DNA of 64,000 nucleotides from CALEMW01 sp964343835 (GTDB lineage Bacteria > Krumholzibacteriota > Krumholzibacteriia > LZORAL124-64-63): positions 166,394-230,393 of the forward strand of contig CAYFKR010000004.1 in the NCBI GenBank assembly GCA_964343835.1, read 5' to 3'. The notes below the pieces were generated by a model, which was not told the DNA's origin, made no database searches, and saw only the letters and a program-made list of their open reading frames with translations. Position 1 is the first letter of the stretch. Each line of letters begins with the position of its first letter. This document shows, one piece after another, positions 1 to 8,350 of the stretch. A program made the translations under genes and the position numbers.

Positions 1-2118
1 GGCGTTGACCCGGCCCAGGATCTGGGCGGGGGAGTCGGATCCGACGCAGTGGGCGCGCAGCGACGCCTGGAGGCTCGAGGCCAGCAGGCTGGCGGGCACG
101 CCCTTGCCGCTCACGTCGCTGATGATCACGGCCAGGCGGCCGTCGTCCAGCAGGATGGTGTCGTAGTAGTCGCCGCTGACCTCGGCGCTGGTGATGTTGG
201 TGGCGGCCAGGTCCACGCCCGGTACGTCGGGCAGCTGCCCGGGGAGCAGGCGGCTCTGGATGGAGCGGGCCAGGGTCAGCTGCTCCTCCAGCTTCTGCTT
301 CTTGAGCTCCTCCTCGTACAGGCGGCTGTTCTCCATCTGCAGGGCCATCTGGCCCGCGACCATGGTGAGCAGCTCCAGGTCCTGGATCTGGTAGCCGTCG
401 CCGCCGCGCTTGGCCGGCAGGGCGAACACCCCCACCAGGTGGTCCTGGGCCAGCATGGGCACCAGCAGGGCCATGCCGTGGTCGGCCAGCCGGTCGCGCT
501 CGTCCAGGCGCTGCAGGAGCTCGGCCTGCTCGCGGGTGGCGGCGGACTTCATGCTCAGGCGGCTGCCGGAGTGCTCCACCCAGTACGGCTCGTTGAACTG
601 GGCCAGCCTGCGGGCGGTGGCCTCCAGATCGAGGGTCTCGGGGCAGAGGTCGCCGGCGTCCACGTCGCCGCCGGAGCGGGCGGCGCCGGCCAGGGACCAG
701 CGCGTGGAGCCTTCGGACTCCAGGGGTCGGTACACGGCGATCTTGGGCACGTCCAGCAGTTCGCAGAGGCGCGTGCCGATGCGGCCCACCAGGGTCTCGA
801 ACTGGATGAGGCGGGGGATCTCCTGGCCGAATTCCTGGAGGGCGGCCGCCAGGTTGCCCCGGGTCCGGAAGAAGCGCCGGTCCAGCTGGCCCTGGAACGA
901 TCCGCGCAGGGGCCACAGCACCGCCGCGGCCAGCAGGGTGGCGATGATGGTGGCCACCTGGCTCGTCTGACCGGTGAGGCGCAGCAGCACGGCCCCCAGG
1001 GCCAGCACCGCGGCCAGGTAGAGCACCAGCAGGCCCACCGTCAGCGACGAGTACATCAGGCTGCGCCGCAGCAGCACCTCGATCTGCATCACCCGGTAGC
1101 GGGCGATGCCGTAGGCGAAGGCGCCGGGCACCAGGATCATGGGCGCGATGCCCAGGAAGGCCACGTCGGACCCGGCCCGCTCCCCGAGCAGCACCGTGAA
1201 CACCAGGAAGGGGAGGATGCCGGCCAGGGTCCCCAGGGTCAGGATCCTCAGGCGCTGCTTCTGGATGGGGTCGCGCAGCCGGACGTACGTGTGCACCAGG
1301 GCCAGCACGCCGGCGGAGAAGTACGAGCCCAGGATCAGCCAGCGCATGCCGTAGATGCGCGGGGCGTGGGCGCCGAAGAACTGGTCCATGGTGAACTGCA
1401 CGTAGAACACGGCGGGCAGCACGTACAGCAGGGGCTCGATCACCGGGAAGCGCGTGACCGTCAGCTTCTTCTCCGGGAAGACCAGGAAGAAGTGCAAGAA
1501 GATGGCCGGTACCAGGAAACGGGCCAGGGCGCCGGCGTTCTGGGTGATGATGTCTCCCCAGAAGTAGCTCGACCGACTCAGGTTGGTCACGAAGAACACC
1601 GCGAAGACCATGCAGAGCCGGAAGAACAGCCGGGCCGCCAGGTGCTCGCTGCCCCGCAGGTAGATCATCAGGCCGACGATCCAGTAGATGGCCGACAGCG
1701 CGGCGTAGTAGAGGAAGAAGCGGTCGGCGGTGCGGAACGACGTCAGGTCCACCGGCACGCGCAGCAGCCGGCCGTCACGCTCGATGAGGTAGGGGACGCG
1801 GTCGCCGATCTCCTGTTCGCCCAGGGCCTTCGCCGCGGCCTGGGGCGAGTTGACGAGGGTCTGGCCGATACCGCGGATGACATCGCCCGGCTCCAGGTAC
1901 GAGTCGGCGCCGGTGCGGGGTGTGACCTCCACCACCGTCACGTCCTGGCGGCCGAGCAGCCACACGGTGCCGTCGTTGGGCCGCACCTTCCCGGCGTCCA
2001 CCCCCGCGAAGATGCACAGGGCCAGGGTGCCGAGCGCAACGACGACGTGGAACCAGTACGCACGGGTTCCACGGGGCGTCGTCATGGTCGGTGCCGTGCG
2101 CGGGGCGTCGGCGGCCAT
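1..2118 (-). CDS. Membrane-anchored SpoIIE/RsbU-type serine phosphatase (C-terminus cut off by window edge)
   Basis: Reading from an ATG at 2118, 706 codons stay open to the window edge, so the C-terminus is missing. A first hydrophobic helix lies near residues 15-33. It is followed by a PDZ-like stretch (GDVIRGIGQTLVNSP) and then a series of hydrophobic helices with positively charged turns. A GAF-like segment comes next, then a coiled linker (YEEELKKQKLEEQLTLARS) typical of RsbU/SpoIIE proteins. The PP2C core begins with AEVSGDYYDT and ISDVSGKGVPASLL, which carry the metal-binding Asp residues. The family dephosphorylates anti-sigma antagonists or STAS proteins in partner-switching pathways. 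The specific partner cannot be told, because no anti-sigma gene is adjacent. The gene is divergent from the LpdD-like gene. Confidence 0.9.
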   Translation of the reverse strand, partial: MAADAPRTAPTMTTPRGTRAYWFHVVVALGTLALCIFAGVDAGKVRPNDGTVWLLGRQDVTVVEVTPRTGADSYLEPGDVIRGIGQTLVNSPQAAAKALGEQEIGDRVPYLIERDGRLLRVPVDLTSFRTADRFFLYYAALSAIYWIVGLMIYLRGSEHLAARLFFRLCMVFAVFFVTNLSRSSYFWGDIITQNAGALARFLVPAIFLHFFLVFPEKKLTVTRFPVIEPLLYVLPAVFYVQFTMDQFFGAHAPRIYGMRWLILGSYFSAGVLALVHTYVRLRDPIQKQRLRILTLGTLAGILPFLVFTVLLGERAGSDVAFLGIAPMILVPGAFAYGIARYRVMQIEVLLRRSLMYSSLTVGLLVLYLAAVLALGAVLLRLTGQTSQVATIIATLLAAAVLWPLRGSFQGQLDRRFFRTRGNLAAALQEFGQEIPRLIQFETLVGRIGTRLCELLDVPKIAVYRPLESEGSTRWSLAGAARSGGDVDAGDLCPETLDLEATARRLAQFNEPYWVEHSGSRLSMKSAATREQAELLQRLDERDRLADHGMALLVPMLAQDHLVGVFALPAKRGGDGYQIQDLELLTMVAGQMALQMENSRLYEEELKKQKLEEQLTLARSIQSRLLPGQLPDVPGVDLAATNITSAEVSGDYYDTILLDDGRLAVIISDVSGKGVPASLLASSLQASLRAHCVGSDSPAQILGRVNA

Positions 2119-2239
2119 GATGCTCCCTGGCGTTGAAGTCCCGGAAAAGCGACGGCGGCGTGGCGGGGCCGCCAATGCTAGACTGTGCCTCAAGGGACGG
2201 GTGAACTCAAGAGAAACGCAGGAAACCGCAGGAGGTTGC

Positions 2240-2617
2240 ATGGCGACGACGGAGGTGACGATCGGCACGGGACGCCTCGAGGTGACCCTCCGCGTGGAAT
2301 CCCTCGGCCGGGACCTCCTGGCCGTCCTCGGCGGCGGCGACGTCCACGTGGGCGCCGTGGCCGTGGCGGGCCCCCGGGCGGGCACCGCCGGCGAGCACAT
2401 CGAGGCCCTGGTCGTCTCGCCCGGGCACAAGGAGGGGCCGCTGGCGACCCGCGTGGCCCGCGACCTGGCCGAAGCCACCGGGCGCACCTGCACCGCCGTG
2501 GCCGGCATCCACATCGACCACGCCACTCCCGACGAGATCGCCGCCCTGGTGGCCAACGCCCACGAGGCCCTCCGCCTCGCGGCGAAGGGCCTCGTCGATG
2601 CCGAATCCGATACCTAG
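2240..2617 (+). CDS. LpdD-like protein (prenylated-flavin chaperone family)
   Basis: A 125-residue protein starts at ATG 2240 behind a strong AGGAGG ribosome site (2229-2235). It carries the family pattern of small LpdD proteins: DLLAVLGGGDVHVGAVAVAGP, then SPGHKE, then AGIHIDHATPDEI. LpdD is the small subunit or chaperone that helps load prenylated FMN into gallate-type UbiD decarboxylases. No UbiD or UbiX homologue lies nearby, so the partner must be elsewhere or the role differs. Its stop codon overlaps the stop of the convergent gene: the palindrome CTAG at 2614-2617 supplies TAG to both strands. Confidence 0.7.
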   Translation: MATTEVTIGTGRLEVTLRVESLGRDLLAVLGGGDVHVGAVAVAGPRAGTAGEHIEALVVSPGHKEGPLATRVARDLAEATGRTCTAVAGIHIDHATPDEIAALVANAHEALRLAAKGLVDAESDT

Positions 2618-3825
2618 AGGTACTGCAGGGCCAGAGAGCCCGATCCCGTCACACCGTAGCTGAGCCACAGCGGATGGTCGTCGCCCAGGCGGTCCCGGGC
2701 GGCGAGTGCCGCCTCGCGCACGGCGGCCGCGGTCTCGTGGCCGGCGGCCAGGGCGCGATAGACATCCGCGGCGAAGTCCCGGGCATCCTCGGATCCGACC
2801 AGGGCCTGGGTGCCGACGAAGGTGCTGACGCCGGCCTTGAGGAAGCGCGGTCCCAGCTCGGCCAGGCTCAGGTAGCTGTTGGAGAAGACCAGGGGCGGTG
2901 CCGCGTCGTGGGCCGCCAGGTCCTCGGGGCGCAAGGGGCCGTCCTCGGTGCGCCAGGCGGGAGCGGTGGCCACGGCCGAGGCCTGGGGGACCCAGGCTGG
3001 GGCCAGGTCGCGCTCGGCCCGGGCGCTCACCTCGTCCAGGATGCTCTCCACGGGATCCACGCCCACGATCTCCAGGTCGGCGCCGGGCTGGTCGCCGTCC
3101 CAGGCGCCCAGGTCCGACGGCGTGACCGTCCGGGTCTCGGGGCCGCGGTGGGTGACGTCGGCGTAGTGGAAGGCCTGGTAGCGGTCGCCCCGACGCACGA
3201 TGGCCGCCGGCGACGGCGCCTCGGTCGGCACGTCGAGCCGGGCCAGGCGCGTGCCCTCGCAGGCCTGCTCCAGGGCCGACTCCACCCTCAGGCTCTCCTC
3301 GGCGGAGCGGGCCCGGCCGCTGCCGGACAGCCGACCGTCCACGAAGAGCACCTCGGGCTCGGCGCTGTGCTCGGGGCGGAACCGGCCGGCCACGTCGGCG
3401 GCGGTGGACGACCCCAGCACCTCGTCCGTGAACAGGGTCTCGTGGCGTCGGCGCATCCACTGCCGGTCACGTTCTCCGGTGGCGTCGACGCCCCAGGGCG
3501 ACGCCGTCAGGGGCGCCTGCTCCAGCAGGGGACGCAGGCCGTTGTGGAGGCAGCTCCAGGGCAGGTCCAGGTCGGCGGCGTCCACCACCAGATGGCGTCC
3601 CCATTCCACGCCTCCCGCCTCTGCGGCGAAGGCGTCGGGCCGATGGGCCTGCACGGCCCGGAATAGCAGCTGGCCCTGCTCCTGCAGGAATCGGGCGACG
3701 GCCGGGCTGTCCAGGCCGACGTCCTGCTGGAGGCGGGGCAGCTCCCGCTGACGCTCCCGGACCATGTCCAGGAGTTCACGGCAGGCCGCCGAAGGGGAAG
3801 TGAGATCGATCTCGATCCAGCGCAT
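2614..3825 (-). CDS. CHAT-domain-like protein, probable pseudo-enzyme
   Basis: 403 residues from ATG 3825. The C-terminal half has the layout of a CHAT (caspase-like) domain. A histidine segment (YQAFHYADVTH) resembles the catalytic His strand. A strand-turn PLVFSNSYLSL sits where CHAT proteins have an LxxCxS nucleophile loop. It is followed by the typical GVSTFVGTQ, FAADVYRALAAG and AVREA helices. The expected nucleophile Cys appears to be Ser or Asn here, so the domain may be inactive as a protease. The N-terminal 150 residues are not recognised. A longer in-frame extension upstream runs through the terminator and tRNA-Leu and was rejected as a start. Confidence 0.65.
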   Translation of the reverse strand: MRWIEIDLTSPSAACRELLDMVRERQRELPRLQQDVGLDSPAVARFLQEQGQLLFRAVQAHRPDAFAAEAGGVEWGRHLVVDAADLDLPWSCLHNGLRPLLEQAPLTASPWGVDATGERDRQWMRRRHETLFTDEVLGSSTAADVAGRFRPEHSAEPEVLFVDGRLSGSGRARSAEESLRVESALEQACEGTRLARLDVPTEAPSPAAIVRRGDRYQAFHYADVTHRGPETRTVTPSDLGAWDGDQPGADLEIVGVDPVESILDEVSARAERDLAPAWVPQASAVATAPAWRTEDGPLRPEDLAAHDAAPPLVFSNSYLSLAELGPRFLKAGVSTFVGTQALVGSEDARDFAADVYRALAAGHETAAAVREAALAARDRLGDDHPLWLSYGVTGSGSLALQYL

Positions 3826-3950
3826 GGGGGCTCCGTCCGATGCCGGGGTCCGATGCGGCGCGTGCCGCGTGACCGGATCCGTATCGGCCGGAATCGCCGG
3901 AACTGTAGGAATTCGAGGGGGTATGGGGGGCGGGCCAGGATTCGACACCC

Positions 3951-3977
3951 AAAGAAAAAAGGCACCTGACGGTGCCT
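3951..3977 (-). terminator. Rho-independent terminator of tRNA-Leu
   Basis: On the minus strand the 6-bp stem GGCACC/GGTGCC with a 4-nt loop is followed by TTTTTTCTTT. It lies 11 bases beyond the tRNA-Leu CCA end and separates it from the CHAT-like gene downstream. Confidence 0.9.
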
Positions 3978-3987
3978 CGTTCCTCGA

Positions 3988-4075
3988 TGGTGCCCGGGGG
4001 GAGACTCGAACTCCCACGAGGATAAACCTCACTACGACCTGAACGTAGCGCGTCTACCAATTCCGCCACCCGGGC
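3988..4075 (-). tRNA. tRNA-Leu (anticodon CAG)
   Basis: Acceptor stem GCCCGGG/CCCGGGC, discriminator A and an encoded CCA (3988-3990). The anticodon stem CTACG/CGTAG encloses TTCAGGT, so the anticodon is CAG. The gene has the long variable arm expected for a class II leucine tRNA and an intact TTCGA T-loop. Confidence 0.97.
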
Positions 4076-4127
4076 TCCACGATGTCCGCAGAGCGTTGGA
4101 CCATGGCCCGGTGCTCCGCGGCGACCA

Positions 4128-4156
4128 AAACTATTCGCTCGCGGGCGGGCTGTCAA
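4128..4156 (-). promoter_or_regulatory. Promoter of tRNA-Leu
   Basis: Minus-strand TTGACA, a 17-nt spacer, then TAGTTT, placed about 52 bases before the mature tRNA end. The same -35/-10 pair and spacing occur before tRNA-Lys. Confidence 0.8.
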
Positions 4157-4177
4157 CCGCCGCGACGGCTTTTTTTC

Positions 4178-4206
4178 TTCGCCTCGTGGGGGTCGGATGC
4201 TAGTTT
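4178..4206 (+). promoter_or_regulatory. Probable promoter of smpB
   Basis: TAGTTT at 4201-4206 matches the -10 used by two tRNA promoters here. The -35 (TTCGCC, 17 nt upstream) is weak. Transcription would begin about 26 bases before the smpB start. Confidence 0.4.
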
Positions 4207-4238
4207 CGCATCTCCTGCGACCGGCAGGGAGGAGCGTG

Positions 4239-4718
4239 ATGGCGGCCAAGAAGAAGAAGGACCCGGAAAGCGGTCTGAAGATCATCGCGAAGAACAAGAA
4301 GGCCTTCCACGAGTTCGAGATCCTCGACCGTTGGGAGGCCGGTTTGGTCCTGCAGGGCACCGAGGTCAAAGCCCTGCGCGAGGGCCGTTGCAACCTGGGC
4401 GACTCCTACGGCGAGATCCGGTCCGGGGAAGCCTGGCTGGTGAAGGCCCACATCGGTCCCTACGAGATGGGCAACCGCGAGAACCACGAGCCCTTCCGCC
4501 GTCGCAAGCTGCTGCTCAACCGCCGCGAGATCCGCAAGATCCGCCCTCGTCTCGATGAGAAGGGGCTCACGCTGGTCCCCCTGAAGCTGTATTTCAAGAA
4601 GGGGCTGGTGAAGGTGGAGATGGGGCTCGGCAAGGGCAAGAAAGTCCACGACAAGCGTCAGGCCAAGGCCAAGAAAGACGTCGAGATGCGGATCCGGCGC
4701 GAGATGGGACGTCACTGA
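4239..4718 (+). CDS. smpB: SsrA-binding protein SmpB
   Basis: 159 residues from ATG 4239, preceded by a GGGAGGAG ribosome site. The beta-barrel core begins KIIAKNKKAFHEFEILDRWEAG and contains the diagnostic GTEVKALREGRCNLGDSYGEI and NRENHEPFRRRKLLL. The C-terminal tail is basic (GKKVHDKRQAKAKKD), as needed for entry into the ribosomal mRNA channel. SmpB binds tmRNA and rescues stalled ribosomes. The length is typical of the family. No ssrA gene is visible in the window. The stop is followed two bases later by the amidase start, so the two are probably co-transcribed. Confidence 0.98.
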   Translation: MAAKKKKDPESGLKIIAKNKKAFHEFEILDRWEAGLVLQGTEVKALREGRCNLGDSYGEIRSGEAWLVKAHIGPYEMGNRENHEPFRRRKLLLNRREIRKIRPRLDEKGLTLVPLKLYFKKGLVKVEMGLGKGKKVHDKRQAKAKKDVEMRIRREMGRH

Positions 4719-4720
4719 TC

Positions 4721-6202
4721 ATGCGTACCGCCGTCGTCATCGCCGTGTTGCTGGGAGCGGTCGCCGCCGTCGCCCAGATGCCGCCGGAACCCGTGCTCGT
4801 ATCCGACGCCCCTGACCTCTCGGTGCGCGTGGAGTTCCCCGGCCAGGACCGCGAATCCCTGGCGGTGTCGGGCCGCAGTCTGGCCGCCGGCACGCGCCTG
4901 GTGCACCTTCCCGCCGCCGCCCTGGAGCGCGTGTTCCGCGCCGGTCGCCTGTGGGATGCCGGGGAGCGTCGGCTGCGGCTGCGCATCGGCGGCCATCGGT
5001 GCACCCTGACCGCCGACAGTCGCCTGGCCCTGGTGGACGGCCGCGAGGTGCTGCTGCCGGTGGCGCCCCGGGCCCTGGACGGCGACCTGTGGATCCCCGT
5101 CACCTTCGTGACCGACGAGCTGGCGGCCCTGACCACCGAACGGATCTCCTGGCACGCCGACGACCTGCTGCTGACCGTGGGCGGAGTGCGGCCCAACGTG
5201 GAATCGGTGACCGTGCGTACCTCCGCCCGGGCCACCCGGGTGCTGCTGCGCTGTTCCGAACCCCTGGGCTGGCGCCTGGAGCACGGACCCGGCGACCGGA
5301 TCCGGCTGAAGATCTACGACGGTGTGCTGGATCCCGCCGCCGTGCGCTTCGACGGCACCCGCGGCCTGGTCCGCGGCGTCTCGTCCCGGCCCGACGGCGA
5401 CGACGCGGTGGTGGAGATCGCGCTGCGCCCCCTGGTGTCGCGCACCCGCTCCCACGCCGAGGACGACGGCCGGACCATCGTGGTGGTGCTGGAGGAGGAG
5501 GCGACCCTGCTGCCGGACCTCCAGGCCCGCGGCGAGGCGTCCATGGGCGACCCCGACCAGCTGGGCCCCTCCGCGGCGGTGGATGAGGTGGTGATCGACC
5601 CCGGCCACGGCGGCGAGGACCGCGGCGTGACCGGCATCGACGGCCTCCGCGAATCCGAGACCGTCCTGGCCCTCGCCAGGGACCTGCGTGACGCCCTGTC
5701 CGATGCCGGTTTCACGGTGCTTCTGACCCGCGACGACGACCGCTTCCTCGAGCCCGCCGAACGGGCCGAACGGGCCAACCTCGCCGGCGGCGACGTCTTC
5801 ATCTCCCTCCACGCCGACGGCTGGTTCGACGACGGGGCCCGCGGCGCCGCCGCCTGGTTCCTGGCCGCCGCCGCCGCCGACGTGGACGACGACCCCCTGG
5901 CCTTCGTGCCCTGGGACCGCGTCCAGCGCCGCCATCTGGCCCGCAGCGCCGACCTGGCCGAGCGTCTGGCGGCCCGTCTCGCCTCCGACGCCGACCTGCC
6001 GGTGCGCGGCGTGGGCCAGGCCGACCTGGCGTGGCTCGAGGGCGTGGACATGCCCGCCGCCGTGGTGGAAGTCGGCCTGCTGACCAGCCCGGAAGACGCC
6101 GCCCTGCTGGACGGCCGGGACGGTCGCCGCCGCCTGGCCGCCGCCCTGACCGCCGCCGTCATCGATTTCGCCGCGACCGCTTCCATGGAGGTGGCGCCAT
6201 GA
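4721..6202 (+). CDS. N-acetylmuramoyl-L-alanine amidase (AMIN + Amidase_3)
   Basis: 493 residues with an N-terminal signal peptide (about 1-20) for export to the periplasm. Residues about 25-150 resemble a copper-amine-oxidase-type N-domain, and residues about 160-260 an AMIN-like beta domain that targets peptidoglycan or the envelope. The C-terminal zinc amidase domain (about 285-490) has the expected ligands and catalytic residues: His296 in DPGHGGEDRG, Glu311, His364 in ISLHADGW and Glu450 in VVEVGLL. The enzyme cleaves the bond between N-acetylmuramic acid and the stem peptide. It overlaps the next gene by ATGA. Confidence 0.93.
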   Translation: MRTAVVIAVLLGAVAAVAQMPPEPVLVSDAPDLSVRVEFPGQDRESLAVSGRSLAAGTRLVHLPAAALERVFRAGRLWDAGERRLRLRIGGHRCTLTADSRLALVDGREVLLPVAPRALDGDLWIPVTFVTDELAALTTERISWHADDLLLTVGGVRPNVESVTVRTSARATRVLLRCSEPLGWRLEHGPGDRIRLKIYDGVLDPAAVRFDGTRGLVRGVSSRPDGDDAVVEIALRPLVSRTRSHAEDDGRTIVVVLEEEATLLPDLQARGEASMGDPDQLGPSAAVDEVVIDPGHGGEDRGVTGIDGLRESETVLALARDLRDALSDAGFTVLLTRDDDRFLEPAERAERANLAGGDVFISLHADGWFDDGARGAAAWFLAAAAADVDDDPLAFVPWDRVQRRHLARSADLAERLAARLASDADLPVRGVGQADLAWLEGVDMPAAVVEVGLLTSPEDAALLDGRDGRRRLAAALTAAVIDFAATASMEVAP

Positions 6203-6801
6203 GCGCCCGACAGACGGGACGGTCCCGCGCCGGCCGCGGCTTCTGGTGGACCCTGGCCGCCCTGGTGGCGGCTCTCGGCGCCGTCGCCGCCTTCATGGGC
6301 TGGTACCTGAGCCGCGGATCGGTGGAGAGCCTGCCCGCCCTGCCCGGCGGCGCCGCCGCCGATCCCGCCGAGTGGACCGGCAGCCGCGGCGTCGTGATCT
6401 ACCATGCGGCGGCCGACGGGCGCGGCGTGGTGGCCGAGGAACTGGTGCTGCCCGTGCGCGACCGCGTGGAGCAGGAGGTGGCCGACGTGCTGACCGCCCT
6501 CTGCGCCGCCGTACCTCCCGAGGGAGCCGTGCAGGCGATCCCCGTCGGGGTCGAGGTGCGGTCGGTCTTCCTGGACCGCGATTCGGGCCATGCGGTGGTG
6601 GACGTGTCCGCCGCCCTGGTCACCGGCCACCCCGGCGGCGTGGCCGCCGAGCAGGCCACCCTGCGGTCGGTGCTGCGCACCCTCGCGGTGAACTTCCCCG
6701 AATTGCGCACCTGCTCCCTGCTGGTGGACGGCGCCCAGGTCGCGACCCTGGCGGGCCACGTGCGCGCCGACGATCCCTTCGTGCTCGGGAGGTGGCGCTG
6801 A
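6199..6801 (+). CDS. GerMN-domain membrane protein
   Basis: 200 residues starting at an ATG that overlaps the amidase stop. One transmembrane helix lies near residues 15-38, after a basic N-terminus. The outside part (about 60-190) has the GerMN (sporulation/germination) pattern: VEVRSVFLDRDSGHAVVDVS, then EQATLRSVLRTLAVNFPELR and a final VLVDGAQVATLAGH-like strand. In other bacteria this domain is often encoded beside amidases and murI, which fits a cell-wall role here. No enzymatic residues are evident. It overlaps murI by one base. Confidence 0.8.
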   Translation: MSARQTGRSRAGRGFWWTLAALVAALGAVAAFMGWYLSRGSVESLPALPGGAAADPAEWTGSRGVVIYHAAADGRGVVAEELVLPVRDRVEQEVADVLTALCAAVPPEGAVQAIPVGVEVRSVFLDRDSGHAVVDVSAALVTGHPGGVAAEQATLRSVLRTLAVNFPELRTCSLLVDGAQVATLAGHVRADDPFVLGRWR

Positions 6802-7637
6802 TGGGCCCCATCGGCGTCTTCGATTCGGGCATGGGCGGGCTGACGGTGCTCCGGGCGCTGCACGAGCGCCTGCCCGCCGAGGACCTGCTCTACTTCGGCG
6901 ACACGGCCCGGGTGCCCTACGGCACCAAGGGCGAGCGCACCGTCCGCGCCTTCGCGGAGCAGGACGCCCTGTTCCTGGTGGAGCGCGGCGTGAAGATGGT
7001 GGTGGTGGCGTGCAACACGGCGTCGGCCTTCGCCATCGACCACCTACGCGAGGTGCTGCCTGTGCCCGTGCTGGGCGTGATCGAGCCCGGCGTGGAGACG
7101 GCCCTGGCCCGCACCCGCGGCGGCCGGGTGGGCGTGATTGCCACCCTGGGAACCGTCAACAGCAACCGCTACCAGGAACTGCTGACGGAAGGCGTGGGGG
7201 AGGCCCGCGTGGCGGCCCTGCCGTGTCCGCTCTTCGTGCCCCTGGTCGAGGAAGGCATGATCGACCATCCCATCACCCGCAGCGTGGTGGAGGAGTATCT
7301 CGCGCCGTTGCGGGGCGAGGTGGACACCCTGATCCTGGGCTGCACCCACTACCCCCTGCTCAAGGGAGTGGTGGGGGAGTTCATGGGGCCCGACGTGGCC
7401 CTGGTGGATTCGGCGGAGGCCCTGGCGGATTCGGCCGCCGACCTGCTGCGCGAGGCCGGCCTGGCCCGTCCCGACGGTGCCGACGGCGGCGCCATGGAAT
7501 TCTGGCTCAGCGACATCCCCTGGAAGTTCCGGGAGGTCGGGGAACGGTTCCTCGGCCGCCCCATCGACGAAGTGCATACGGTGAACATGAACGAGGCCCA
7601 CTGGGAAGGCGGCCTCGCCCGAAAGGACGAATCGTGA
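6801..7637 (+). CDS. murI: Glutamate racemase
   Basis: 278 residues. It converts L-glutamate to the D-glutamate used in peptidoglycan. The opening GVFDSGMGGLTVLRAL and YFGDTARVPYGTK are diagnostic. The two acid/base cysteines are in VACNTAS (Cys71) and GCTHYPLL (Cys181). The start at ATG 6801 overlaps the previous stop, and the stop overlaps the GTG of rph. It belongs to the amidase-GerMN-murI-rph-rdgB operon. Confidence 0.97.
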   Translation: MGPIGVFDSGMGGLTVLRALHERLPAEDLLYFGDTARVPYGTKGERTVRAFAEQDALFLVERGVKMVVVACNTASAFAIDHLREVLPVPVLGVIEPGVETALARTRGGRVGVIATLGTVNSNRYQELLTEGVGEARVAALPCPLFVPLVEEGMIDHPITRSVVEEYLAPLRGEVDTLILGCTHYPLLKGVVGEFMGPDVALVDSAEALADSAADLLREAGLARPDGADGGAMEFWLSDIPWKFREVGERFLGRPIDEVHTVNMNEAHWEGGLARKDES

Positions 7638-8350
7638 CCAAGCGCGCCAACGACCGCATGCCGAGCCACCTCCGGCCGGTCCGCATGACCCGCGACTACC
7701 TGCCCCACGCCGAGGGCTCGGTGCTGATCGAGATGGGCAACACCAAGGTCATCTGCACCTGCTCCCTGAGCCACGGCGTGCCCGGCTGGCTGCGCGGCAG
7801 CGGCCAGGGCTGGGTCACCGCCGAGTACGGCATGCTGCCCCGGGCCACCGGCGAGCGCACCCGCCGCGAGGCCACCAACGCCAACGGCCAGGGCGGCCGC
7901 ACCATGGAGATCCAGCGGCTGATCGGCCGCAGCCTCCGCGCGGTCACGGACCTGACGGTGATGGGGGAGGTCACCGCCACCATCGACTGCGACGTGATCC
8001 AGGCCGACGGCGGCACCCGCTGCGCCTCCATCAACGGCGCTTCGGTGGCCCTGTACGACGCCCTGTCGCGCCTGAACCTCAAGCGCCACCCCATGAGCGG
8101 GCTGGTGGGCGCGGTGAGCCTGGGCGTGGTGGACGGTGCCGTGGTCATCGACCTGGACTACGCCGAGGACTCCCGCGCCGGCACCGACATGAACATCGTG
8201 ATGGCCGAGGGCGGCGGGCTCATCGAGGTGCAGGGCACCGCCGAGCACACCCCGTTCACCCGCGAGCAGCTCGACGCCATGGTGGACCTGGCGGGCGAGG
8301 GCATTGAGAAGCTGGTGGAACTGCAGCACCAGGTCCTGGAGACGAAGTGA
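7634..8350 (+). CDS. rph: Ribonuclease PH
   Basis: 238 residues from GTG 7634 (GTGA overlap with murI). An in-frame ATG at 7658 is a less likely alternative. RNase PH trims tRNA 3' ends phosphorolytically. The conserved blocks are complete: GMGNTKVICT-like strand, EYGMLPRATGERTRRE, QEIQRLIGRSLRAV-like helix, CDVIQADGGTRCASI, DYAEDSRAGTDMN and EVQGTAE. Length and motif order are standard. The coupling with murI and rdgB is common in bacteria. Confidence 0.96.
   Translation: MTKRANDRMPSHLRPVRMTRDYLPHAEGSVLIEMGNTKVICTCSLSHGVPGWLRGSGQGWVTAEYGMLPRATGERTRREATNANGQGGRTMEIQRLIGRSLRAVTDLTVMGEVTATIDCDVIQADGGTRCASINGASVALYDALSRLNLKRHPMSGLVGAVSLGVVDGAVVIDLDYAEDSRAGTDMNIVMAEGGGLIEVQGTAEHTPFTREQLDAMVDLAGEGIEKLVELQHQVLETK

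Noticed and set aside
49..2136. A 695-residue plus-strand open frame, rich in Gly, Gln, Ala and His
   Set aside because: It is the antisense shadow of the SpoIIE-type phosphatase, whose minus-strand translation has clear family motifs.
3826..4032. N-terminal extension of the CHAT-like protein
   Set aside because: It would translate the tRNA-Leu terminator and part of the tRNA gene.
4160..4180. GCCG-CGA-CGGC followed by seven T as a terminator
   Set aside because: The stem is only 4 bp and no plus-strand gene lies upstream; it may be fortuitous.
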